A stretch of DNA of 64,000 bases from Lutraria lutraria. Taxonomy: Eukaryota; Mollusca; Bivalvia; Venerida; Mactridae. A program made the translations under genes and the position numbers. The notes under the pieces are model-generated. The model was not told the DNA's origin and searched no databases. It saw nothing but the letters and a program-made list of their open reading frames with translations. Positions within the stretch are counted from its first letter, which is position 1, and every line of letters begins with the position of its first letter. The stretch lies in NCBI GenBank assembly GCA_964023205.1, contig OZ026842.1, forward strand, positions 33,554,992-33,618,991, in the 5' to 3' direction. Positions 50,481 through 62,500 of the stretch are shown piece by piece.

Positions 50481-52298
50481 ATATTTTACATATTTTTGTT
50501 GTTGTTCTTTTTTATGCTTTTAATATGACATTGGCGACAAAATAATGATTTAAGCATAGTCGATGGTTACATTTACCTAAACTACCAAATATACAAACAC
50601 GAAACGCATATTGTTCACTTGGTAGAACAGAGAATACAATATAGCATCCCTGGTTGCAAAATAGACTGCGGTCAGTTTGAAGGCCGTCTACATGCGTTTA
50701 CTATTGGGTAAAAGAGTGAAGGAATATTTACAATATCATTATATGAATTCAGCTTGTAATTAAACCATTCAAACATCATCAAATTTAATAAAATAAGACT
50801 ATATATATATATTATAATAAGATAAGACTATATATATATCATAATAAAATAAGACTATATAATTATGATAAAATAAAGACTATATATATTATAATAAAAT
50901 AAGACTGTATATATTATAATAAAATAAGACTGTATAATTATATTATAATAAAATAAGACTATATAATATTATATCATAAGTATGAAAATGTTTCCCTCAC
51001 GCCAACTGCACGCATTTTTTGTGTCAGTGTATAAATCATATATACAACAATAATAATTATATTAAAATACACTATTTGATGAACAAGTATTTCATTCATA
51101 AAATGATGTGAAAAAATCTACATTCGCGTAAACGTACTTAAGACATAACAGACTTGTTTGTTTCTAGTTACACGACCTAACCTATTTTTCCCTCCAACCC
51201 TAGACTTTTGTTTGGCCCGAGGAACGCTACATCTATTTTTTCACTGTTTTACCTTTCCACCAGTTTTCAAGAGCCTAAAAGCCCTGACCTATCTACCCTA
51301 TTTTAAATGAGCATGTAGGAACCAGAAATAAACAGTTGTTTAAGTCTTGGATTTTTTTTGCATTTGAAAATAAAACTTGGCATGTATTAAACGGATAATG
51401 TAAATAAGAACAACTTAGGGGAAATTAGTACGCCTATATCATAATGTCTGAAGCCGGCAAATGCTGCTAATATATTCAAACTTCCGCACCTTGTATCAAG
51501 TTCGGCACAAACTTTGACTTTCAACTTTATATTTTCAACTTTAATGGCAAATCAGCAAAATATTTTGCCTTTGGTCATGGAACATGGAGTCGTAATTTGG
51601 CTAAAATTCTAATGATGTAGTTTTTATCATTTTGAATTAACGATTTCTTCTGCCCCTTTTGCATTTATAAACAACACATATCGATAAACAGGACTCACCT
51701 GAAACACTCATACCAATCTTCTAGCAATCTACTGCTGTCTTTAACCTTGTATTGGCAACGCTAGATCCGATGACCCCTCTGTACTTCCGTAAGCCGTACC
51801 ATAATTGTATAGGATAATTATGTATTTATGAATAGACTTTTAACAACAATAATGATTTGTTAACTTCCAGAATATTAAATGATATTAAACTTATCAGTAT
51901 TATTCAGCATTTTGTTTGCTTTTCATCGATGACATTACATATTTATACGTTACATGATTCAGTCATTTTAATCAATGTTGAGTGAACACAGACCGAGAGC
52001 AGTTAAAGCATCATTCCATACTTTGTTACTTTGCGTTTCTTCCTCGTTTTAGTATATGAAGATATATATTTCTATTTACTTCATAATTAATTAATTCACA
52101 GCATACATGTACTGCAATTTCATTTTCCTTGCAATTCTCCCTTCTCACGGATATATTCGCATAATATATTTAGAAATAGACTGTATTAAGATTGGCAATA
52201 CAGTAAGACCTCATTTAGATACCACTTGATGTCTCATTGTAAATACCGCTAATTTCAGAACCTTTTTATTTTTATTTCTCTTGTATGCTGAGGCTGTA
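50481..52298. other. Intergenic, AT-rich minisatellite and low complexity
   Basis: Apart from the tandem repeat at 50791-50980 and a diverged relative of the 17775-18165 repeat near 51530-51690, nothing recognisable is present. Confidence 0.5.
50791..50980. repeat. AT-rich minisatellite, seven units of 24-29 bp
   Basis: Units share AAATAAGACTATATA followed by TATTATAAT or similar; length differs between units by the number of TA pairs. Third and fourth units read AATTATGAT and TAAAGACTATAT. Confidence 0.8.
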
Positions 52299-52305
52299 AA
52301 TGAGA
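52299..52305. repeat. Left 7-bp target-site duplication
   Basis: AATGAGA, repeated at 52429-52435 on the other side of the 123-bp inverted-repeat element. Confidence 0.6.
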
Positions 52306-52428
52306 CTACAGACACTTATTTAGAAAAAATTACCCCACCCACCGCGGTCGCTCTTATCACTATCAATGCATATCTTTACTGTTCTATATACATTGGGTGG
52401 GGTAATTTTTTCTAAACAGGTGTCTGTG
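52306..52428. mobile_element. 123-bp inverted-repeat element (tiny MITE)
   Basis: About 35-bp terminal repeats: CTACAGACACTTATTTAG at the left and CTAAACAGGTGTCTGTG at the right, both continuing through AAAAAATTACCCCACCCA or its complement. Only about 50 bp lie between. AATGAGA flanks each side. The element could fold into one long hairpin. Superfamily not clear; 7-8-bp duplications occur in hAT and P-type elements. Confidence 0.7.
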
Positions 52429-54400
52429 AATGAGAATGATAGTTTTTGGTATATATGCGGGTTTTTTTAAAATAAAATAATACATATTTTATTTTTTGTC
52501 AATGATAACTGCATTTTTTAAAATAATATTATATGACAGATTTTCCTTAAATGTTGTACCCTTCTCCTCCCCATGCCACAGAGCCTTCCCGCTGGGAACC
52601 TCTCCCACAGGGACCCCTCTACTCTCCCCCATGGACCCTCTCCCCCAATACGTGTACCGCCGGGCATGATATATACTTATACTCTATACAAATCAAAGTC
52701 TCAAGTTTATTAAGGCGTTTCACACCTCGCTTCGGCCAACGTGTTCATCGCATAATATAAATGCACAACATATCATATGTAACTATATACATTGTAGGTA
52801 GGCCTATCTAAAATAAAACCCAAATATTTACTTTTATTTCTATCATACTCTCATAAATAAATACAGTTAACCAGTGCTAACAGGCACCCGTGAACAGCAG
52901 AAACCTGTCCACAACATAAGAATACGCTCTTAATTTGAATTACCGTATATAGCGGACATGTCCCAACCGCGAACAGTGGACACCAAAATAGCCAAATCGT
53001 TTCCCGAATGCCATTTGGGCCTTCAAGAGCGAATCTAAAATAAGTATTGTGTCTTATTCAGTCAAAAGAACATTTTACTTAAACTTTGAATGGTATTGAC
53101 GTAGGAATCGTTGGCTTTATACTTAGACAGCATGTTAATTAATATAATTACATTTGTAATACAATATAATTCAGTTAATTTATTTACATACAAGTTTAAA
53201 ACCCCCTTTCTTCATACGTCCATGATATTTAAAGCAAAGTGATTTAAGGTATCTGGCTTGGATGTCAGGTCAAATCAAGTTTCACCAATTTATAGATTTA
53301 AAAACTAAACCATAATTATATATACTAACTCAAATGAACCCACTGTATAAAGTGCATTGCAAGTAATTTGAAACAAATATTACATTTGATTGGTCTTCTA
53401 TAAACCAATATCGCACGTAATTTACAATTTTTTGAACAACGATAACTACTCTGTATCTAGGAATATATTACAACAAGTAGCCTTAAAATGACTATAAATG
53501 TATGAAGCAGTGAACCTGAGTTTTTTATTACGTCTTCCGTTCGTTAGATACTTGACTTTAAAGAAATTCCGTACCCAGAACCCCGCTGTTTATTACGTAA
53601 TACTCCATAGATAAAAAATGAAAGCAAGGATCAAAATTCTGCGGCACGGTTCCCTAGATTAACATTTCCGCTACAAAATACCGAAAACCGCTTTAAAATC
53701 CGTCATCAAATAAGACGGCAATGTTAATTCGAAAATGACACCTACTGTGTTTTTAAGCTAGTGTCGGATCATTATCGTCTCATGAAATCAACGAATTTGA
53801 CGCACTCCATTCAATTTTGATAGCCAATCAAAATCTCTTATGTTTACGGTTCAATAATTGAAACCACGCCCAGATTTGATGTCTAGTAAGAGATTTTATA
53901 ACATTTTTTGTCATTGATAAATTAATAGTATCATATCGTACCAATACAATACACATTACGTTAATTAGAGATGTTTAACGCTGATAAGGAAAAGTCGATA
54001 AAGGGATGCAGTATTTATCGCAGTAAAACACCATTTTTGAGCGTTAGAATTTTTTGTTGCTTGGTATTAAAGTGTGATATTTAATCTTTGTAAATAACGT
54101 AAAATATCAGTTTACGTTATTTTAGCGATTTTAACCAAGCCACATACATTAAATAGAGAAACACACAATTTACCATAATCCAAATAAAATTATTGAAAAG
54201 AAATTATAATATTAGAATTAGAATAATTACCTCCTTGGTTTACTAATGTCGCTTATATGTGTATGATTGTTACTATGGAGACCGCTGTTTATAACGAGGA
54301 ATAAGCTATATATATATACATGTACTATAAATCAAATCATATAGTTTTAACTCAATAATCTAGAGAAATTCCGGATCCGCAAACTTCCACAGGACAACGC
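52429..54400. other. Intergenic, no recognised gene
   Basis: AT-rich sequence without a supported feature. One frame at 52551-52760 is rich in Pro/Ser, arising from a C-rich patch, and has no further support. Confidence 0.45.
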
Positions 54401-54401
54401 T

Positions 54402-55316
54402 TATACAAGCGTCGTAGGCACGCCGATGTTATTACATCGGCTAAAATTTGCAGAGCAATAAAAATAATTTGTTCAATTAATAAGTCGGCTTTAATGCCTT
54501 CTTTTTGTGTTATCCCTGGTATTGATTATATGTCATCTACTATGCACTTTAATGTTCATTTATATGTATTTTTTATTATATTTCGACATTGAATTTGTAT
54601 TGAATTTTATGACATGTTCTCATTTTTCACTCATTTTACCTGAGTAAAATTATCTATCATCTTACAAACATTCATTCGATTGTGTTATAATGAATAGAAC
54701 GCATTAAAAATGTATATAGCGCGTGTATGAAACTCTGAGCATCAGGTTCCTGGATCCTATCGCTTAAATTGTTTTCAGCAAAGAATGTTAATTCATACAT
54801 GAAGTAAAGTAGAATATAACTTTATTGTTACAAAACTACTGTACATAGTTCGTCCGTGATTCCGACAATTTTGTTCTAAAACATGGTTTACGAGGGTCAT
54901 CCGTAAAGTTCATGGACATTGTTATTAATGAGAGTTATCATATTATGTTTTATGCCAAATTTTTATGTACATGTTATGTAATATATTGACAAATACATGC
55001 CAAATATCAGAGCGAGTTATTGATTGATAAAAATTATACGTTATATAGATTAAACGCACATGTAGATCTACGGAGCACTTCAACATACTTCACATCGACG
55101 TCATGACGTTATATAATATTCTCACATATAATCACATTTTCTCGAAGTACTCGCTCTCAAATGTTATGCATTTTCTGTGTCTTGTATTTAGAATATATGT
55201 GGTAGTTTATCCTAGTAACTTGATTGATTTCCCAAGTTTTTATATTATTTTTTTGTTATTTCTCTGCAAATTTTAGCCGAGGTGGTTTGTCTCAGCGTGG
55301 CTACGACGCTGTATTC
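54402..55316. mobile_element. Candidate 0.9-kb element with inverted ends
   Basis: AAGCGTCGTAGGCACGC and then ATCGGCTAAAATTTGCAGAG at the left are mirrored by CTCTGCAAATTTTAGCCGAG and GTGGCTACGACGCT at the right. The paired ends span about 60 bp each. No target-site duplication was identified and the interior has no reading frame. Confidence 0.5.
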
Positions 55317-56563
55317 TAGTAAAATTCAGGTATACATCCATTATGAGAAACACAGCTTGTGTTAACTATTATAATCAGGGACACATATAGTATCCCTGTT
55401 ATAATCGAGTGTTAACTTGCAGCTACAGGACCTGTTTGGCATGACATTAATTGTGTGTTGTGACCATAATTTTCACTGCCGATATAGAATATATCGGCAG
55501 TGAAAATCACAAAAGGAAATAACAGAAGAGATAATAGAATCTAACTTTAACTTCATTTTTTTCTATTATTTTTTCTTCATAAGCTTTGTGTTCCTGTTAA
55601 CAGAGACTTAATTAGGTAATATATATATGTCTCTGCTGTTTAATTTGGACAGGTAGTTGTATTTAGAGGTAGATGCAACTTCCTCGATAATCGTAAATGT
55701 ATTAAAATAAGGTGTCGTCGCCTAGCTGGTGTATAGATGATCAATAATTAATCGATATTCTATTGTTTTAGCGATGTAGTATCGTAGCATAGCGGGAGAG
55801 TATTAGACGCCTGTTATTAAAATGGCTGTTGTTTTATTAATTATGGACTAATTCTTTTAAATGTAACCTTGTTAGAAAGCTGAAATATAGCCAATTTTGG
55901 AAGTGTACTTTTTTTCCCTATCTTATAAATTGATCGAGAAATGACGAGTTAAATGAGATTCAATTTTTTTTCGTTTATCACGCCGTGGTGGCAACATGCC
56001 CGACTTTGTGTACATGTTTAAATAAAATTGTCATGTTTTTGTCAATCATTAACCGATTGTTTTTTAAGTAACCATGTTAAAAAGCTGAAAGATAGCTGAT
56101 TTTAGAAATGTACTTATTGTTTCCCTATCTTATAAATTGATCGAGAAATGACGAGTTTAATGAGATTTTTTTTTCATTTTTCGCGCCGTGGTGAAAAAAA
56201 ATGCCCGACATTGTGCACATGTTTTAATTAAATGATCATTATCTTTTCACCAAATCATTTAATAAACATTGGAAGTAACAGAAGATTGTTAATACAACTA
56301 CCTGATTTGGATTGTACAATAATTAATTATAATTAATATAAGAACATAGTAAAGTAAAGATCCTTTCTGACGCCGAGTTTGCTTCGTCAAACTGCTCGTT
56401 TGTTCACCACCCGGTTTTAATCGAAACCAGTTTTAGTTTACTGTCCAATGTGTAACCAAACCAAAAACCTAAACTGAAACCGGATATTTTCAACAAACCT
56501 AAGTTTTATTTGAATCTGACCTAAATCCGGTCATTACGGAAATCTACGGAACTTACCGATCCC
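55317..56563. other. Intergenic region upstream of XRRA1
   Basis: Apart from the 205-bp tandem duplication at 55857-56265, a small hairpin around 55472-55506 (CACTGCCGATA facing TATCGGCAGTG) is visible. The region next to 56563 should hold the XRRA1 promoter; no TATA box is evident. Confidence 0.45.
55857..56265. repeat. Tandem duplication, period about 205 bp
   Basis: AAAGCTGAAATATAGC at 55876 and AAAGCTGAAAGATAGC at 56081 start two copies that both go through TTATAAATTGATCGAGAAAT, GACGAGTT and a GCCGTGGTG phrase. Copies differ by about one base in eight. Confidence 0.75.
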
Positions 56564-56577
56564 GTTGCCGTAGCGAT
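56564..56577 (+). promoter_or_regulatory. Candidate X-box (RFX site) just before the XRRA1 start
   Basis: GTTGCCGTAGCGAT resembles the RFX consensus GTTGCC(N)2AGCAAC: the first half-site is perfect and the second matches 4 of 6. It lies 10 bases before the ATG. RFX factors drive ciliary genes in animals; whether XRRA1 is one of them is not established by this sequence. Confidence 0.3.
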
Positions 56578-56586
56578 GTTTACAAA

Positions 56587-59500
56587 ATGGCGACCATCTC
56601 TGGGATAAAGTATGACGATGGTTTACCTGCCGTGTCTGCTAATTGCTTCCCTGTCAGATCATTTATAAGGCATGATCTTGAAGAAGAAGGCAAGTTTCAA
56701 GTTACTGAATATCATTTATTTTGTAGTTATGGCTGCATTATAAATGCTTCGAAAATTGAACTTCCTGTGCTTAATATGAAAGATTTCGGATATGGTTAAT
56801 ATTCGGATATCTTCAATGTACTTTATTCTTAGTTCTTACCTTGTATTTTTAAAATAAATGAAAGAAATTATATAGAAACACATATATTATTTAATAATCT
56901 CTGCAGTTATGACATAAAGTCTAACCATACATACAGGATATCCATACTGTTCAAATTATGGGTAATTGGACTGGCCATTTAATTTATTAGTTTGATCTGT
57001 TTGTTTAGTAATGAGTAAATTATTGTATGTGTCCCTTGATAGCAATTTCAAGGTGGACTAGGTTTAATGTCTTAATTTTGATGATCAGTCTACATTGTGT
57101 AATAGGAGGAAAAAAATGTACCCGATGTGGGGCCTCGAACCTGCATCCTCCTGCTTGAAAGTCAAATGCTCAACCAACTGAGCTATTGGGGCCAGTGATT
57201 TTTTTACTATTTAACTTGCTCGAGTCCTAGGACTCACAGGACTAAAATTCTTTGCGTCCCAATGTTTGAAGTGCGAGTCCCAAATTTTGTGATTTGAATG
57301 GATGTAAATATTGCCCATCCAACGAAGGATGACAACAATATGGTTCAGTATGATGATTAGTCTGCACATCGCTTTCTCCAACGATTGCAATTCCAAATAA
57401 ACACAGAGCGGTCATTTTCTCGAGGACTATGTCACATATCTTATTGTTATCAGAAAAATATCTTTAATCGCGAAGATTAGAAACTTAGTCAAGTTTTTCG
57501 GTCTGAGACTGACAGAAACCTGGGCATCCAATTAATTTGTCAAGATGGGACATCCAATCATGAAATAAAAAGCTGGCCAATGTTATCAAACAAATTAATC
57601 ATTGTCGCAGTTAAAACACATTTGTACACTGGTACAGGGCGAAAACATATATCTATTTATAGTCATTACTTAGACTGTGTCGCTTTATTCATTTTAGCTA
57701 CGTATCTCGGCGCTCTAATCAATAACACCAGTCCACCATTTACATGTAATATTATTTTGAAATGTGGAAATTTAGAGACTTCGATAATGAACAAAAGCAG
57801 ACAAATTTAAGACTTGTCACTCAGAAATTATATGCATCCTGCGGATGCACATAAAATGAAAACATGCATCCATGGTGATATTTTTGCATCCTGGACGCAG
57901 AATGCAGAGGTAAAAAAATCACTGACCCATAGACTACAGCCCGGCTGATGAATATTGCAGCCAATTTATAAATACAATATACCACACTGCTACATTCCTC
58001 CTTCCTTTTATTCAAAGAAATTTATCACGACAACCACAGGCTCTTTTGACTAATTAACCCAGCCTTTGCTTCACCGTAGTTCTAGGATTCAAAGGCTAGT
58101 CACACACTCACAGCACCAAATGTAACAGGAGGAAGAAAATAATGTACCCGATGTGGGGCTGGAACCCACAACCTCCTGCTTTCAAGTCAGATGCTCTACA
58201 AACAGAGCTAATCTGGCTGGTGAATATCACACTTCCAGCCAATTTATGAATACAATATACCACACCACTACAGTTGTATTGTCAATGGCTTATTTGAAGA
58301 AGCAGGGATTGGCATACATAGTTAAGAATTAAAAGTATCGAAATTTTGTATCTGTTGATTGTTGAATACTGTGGAGGACCTGTTAAGCATATATACTCGA
58401 GGAAGGGGGTGCGCTAATCAAATTGGAGGGAGGCTTTGAAGCCCTTTTAAACTGTCTTTACGCGAACAGTTTCATCATCCAGATGGTTCCAATCCACAAT
58501 TGTTTTCATGAAGATGGAATTTCGTAACTGTTCTGTCTTACAGTTTTTTTATAACAAAGCGCCAATTGTGGTTAATATCGTGTTTATCTATGATATTTGT
58601 TGACACACAATCACTGAACTGTTTTGGTTTAATATGCTTTTTCTGATGTACTAGTATTAAAAATTCTGAAGCTGGTATAGCTGGGACCAAACCCTCAGCC
58701 ACTTGGAATAGGAAGATTAACCAGTTTGCTGTGCGCTGTTCTTCTAATGTTGGTAGTTTCAACAATTTCAGCATGTTTGAAACATCTTTCTTCCTGAGAA
58801 AAGTAATCACTAGAATGTTTGGGTCATTAACCCATAGACTACAGTATCTCCATTGCTTATCTAGTCTTAAATGCTTCTTCACCTGGTTTCATTTTAAAAT
58901 ACATTGTATAAATGCCTGTAAATAAAGTTATAGGATTATATAATTATGTAACTATGAGATATTTTACCTACAGCTGATGGAGCATGGCTAGTTGCTCAGA
59001 GAGCAGAGCAAAGGCGTCGCTTTAAAGCTATTCTTTGTACGAAACCAAAAACTTATGCTCGTATAAAAGAAGAGAGACGTAGAGCTGAAAAACAAGGAAC
59101 AACTCTCACAGAACAATTACAAGTCACAGATGAACAAGAAGAGGAAGAGGAGAAAGATGTTCCAGCTCTCGATGGCTTTTTCCTCGTAAGTTCAACCAAA
59201 TCAGGGACAGTATACTAAATGTAGTCAAAACTATAGGAGGAGGAAAACATAGTACCCATGCATGGCTTAAACCCTTGACCTCCTGCTTGCAAGTCAGATG
59301 CTCTTCCACCTGAGCTAATCAGGCTGTTTTACATCACAACCAATTTATTTATACAAATACTATACAATACTGCTACATACATATTCATGAACCACAGAAA
59401 ACATACTCATATGTTAAAACTTACCTTGATATGAGGCTATGATCTGATTTATGAATCAAATGATATACTGCCTAAACAACTAAAAACTGCAATCTTTGTC

Positions 59501-62500
59501 TGTTTTCAAAACCAGTTGTATTTTATTGTCCTTGTTGTTATGATAGAGCATACTAAATCACTGTTGAATGTTGAGTTTTTGTAATCATTTTGCTATTTTC
59601 TGATAGTGTCTTTTTACATATTATCAGCAGAGCAAAATTTAAGCATTTTAAGTACTCAATTTTTATATTTAAACAGACTTCATAGTTTTTTATCATATAT
59701 AATTGTTCATTTTAGATGCGTCACTGTTGTGTGGAAGACCCTACAGATTTGTGCTCTGTGAACATTGCTGGCAAGGAGATATCAGATGTAAAAGAAGAAG
59801 ATTTGGCATTGTTTGATAATGTGGCCTATGTCAATGCTAGTGAAAATTACCTTCCATTTGGTAACTACCTGTATTTAATAAATTAATAATTTCAATGACA
59901 CATGTTTAGATGTACAGTTAGAATTGAATGTCCTGGTAGGTTTATATTGAGTGATATTTCTATTAACTCTTGATTATTTACCACTTAATTTATTGATAAT
60001 TGTGACTCCATACTTTCTGTGAGTATTTTATTATTCTTTATTTTAAGCTTTCAAATGGATTTCTGATCCAATTCTAAATTCATTTTGTATAAAATTTCAC
60101 TTTTGTCATGGGAACAGTTATTGATTGTGAAACAATGTTAAGGTATGCTGAATATATGTAAACAACTATTGTATGCATGAATGTCATGTTTTTACACAAA
60201 AAAATCTAAAATAACACTGCATTCACCTCCATATTGTTGTACTTTTTCACTCACTGCTTTACATTGAGCATGTTTTCAAAATTGTCTGAATGTGGGCCTT
60301 GTCCAGTTCCTATTTCATCCTTGTTGCTAATTTATGATTAGTGTATTGAGTTGAAGTCATTATGTAATCTGTTGTATGATATTCAATAGAGTAATAAATA
60401 TGCTTAAATATTATAATAATAGAATTGGTTTTGATTCACAAAAAAACATTTTTTAATGGCATTTTTCTCTTAAATATGAGGTATCTATAGTGTGTTTGCT
60501 GTCAATATTCTGATAAAAAAGGTTATTCTACACCTTTGTAAATGATCAAAAAAGTAATGTTTGCCCTAAGCTATGCATTCATAATGATTTTTTTTATTAA
60601 CAAATTTGCAAAAAATAAGCTGTCATTTGTTGTTATTTTAACTAATAATATCTGTATTTATGTGGCAAAAGCAGTCTCTAAAAATAGATAGGGGATTTTT
60701 GTTGAGTCAGTCGCCCAGCGATTTCTAAGTACATATATTGTCTTATGTCTTATAGAGGCATTTAGAGGATTTCCGATTCTGAGGGAACTTGAAATGCCAC
60801 TGAATGGGCTGAGAAGTATCAAACCTAATCTTGGAGATTATCCTTCTCTTGAGGTAATAAACACATCTTTGTTTTATGTTATATTAAAGACCAAACTAAA
60901 AACTCCAGCCTCTGATAGGTTAGTTTCAAGCTAAATCCAATAATTGACCAATGGCAAGGCTGCATTATTAGACTGGTTCCCAAAATTAATACTCTTTTTT
61001 TGTTGTTCTCATTGAAAAAACTGGCTTGTTAACTTACCGGGTAGTTATGTTAGCAGAACTTCATACATTGACAGACAACAGAATGTTGTACATTTACTTA
61101 CATTGTTGATTCAAACTATTTCCTTTTACTTTTATGTAAAACATGATTCATGGTTTATCTTGCTAGGTGCTGGACGTATCATATAACAATTTATCACAGG
61201 ATGATATACTTACACTGGGCTTATTAACCCATGTGAAGGTACTGCATCTCACTGGGAATGGCTTCCACAGTTTACCAGCTAACATGGCAATGCCATTGGT
61301 GGATGAGAAAACGTAAGTAACACTGTACATTTTCAAGCTAGGAATTGGCATAGTGTCATCTTCTTATTATATGTTATTGTTAATGTCGAATTTAACGCCC
61401 CTTTTCAACAGTCAGAGTCATATGAGGCGGACAGTTCACCTAAGCATCGATCTTGGGAAGAACCAGTACTAGACTCCCATCCTCCGTAAGCAACTGCCTA
61501 CTTTCTCACATGAAGAGACATGGTTGGTAGTGGGGCTCAAACACACAACCCTCTATCAGTGAAAGGTTACAGTAATTTGAAGTCAGCAACCTTAACCACC
61601 TGACCACGGAGGCGAGTTCCTTACTTCTTAACACATATTAGATTACTATAATTTTCAATTGAAGTCAAGACTAAATGTCTAAATAAACTTTATGAAAAAT
61701 GCTTCTATAAGTTGTTGTAAAGTTTGTTATAATGACCAACTTTGTAGAGTAATTTTGCGTACTTTGATATTTTACAGAAAGAAGGAACATTTAAGATTCT
61801 CTAAGTTGGAAATTCTTCTTCTAGATGACAATAAATTGGAAGATGTATCTGTGTTTGCTGCCTTGGCTGGACTTACTAGGTAAAGTTATGCTGCTTTTTG
61901 TTCTCATGATTTATAGGGAAGCTTAGTGTTCAAGGTATGGAAAGTTCCAAATCCCATCAATGAGATTATAAGTTTGATGGTGATATTCTCTGAGACATCA
62001 CAAGAGGGATGTTCTTTCTAGGAATTCTGCATTAATATTCTTAAACTAAGGGGTCTGTTTAGGGTTGGTCAGAAACCTTAAAAGCTATTGTTATAATTAT
62101 ATTGATTAACATAAATGAAAAAAATTGGTTATTTCATTATGGGTAAAAACAAATTCAACCTTCCCAAAGTTTGGGTTTCATTTTCATGATTTTGAAAAAT
62201 AATCTTAACATTGATAGTGTAAAAATATGAATTATATGTTGCTATAACAACAATGAGATTTGTTTATGACTGGATTTTTGTATGTGTATATTTTTTTCTA
62301 AGAACCCTGTTCTTATCTACATCAGAGTTCTCATTCATTTCATTAATTCAGTCCTTTAAATTCATTTTTCAGTTTAAAACATTTGAATCTTGAAAAGAAT
62401 GAGTTATATTATGTTCCTATGCTGAAGTCTGTGGAAGGGAAACTTGTACATAATGATAGTGAGAAAGACGCTCGTAGATTAAGAAGATCTGCAGAAAAAG

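Noticed and set aside
57100..57193. Genuine tRNA gene
   Set aside because: The A and B boxes are present but acceptor and anticodon stems do not pair well, and related diverged copies exist next door; it is a SINE head.
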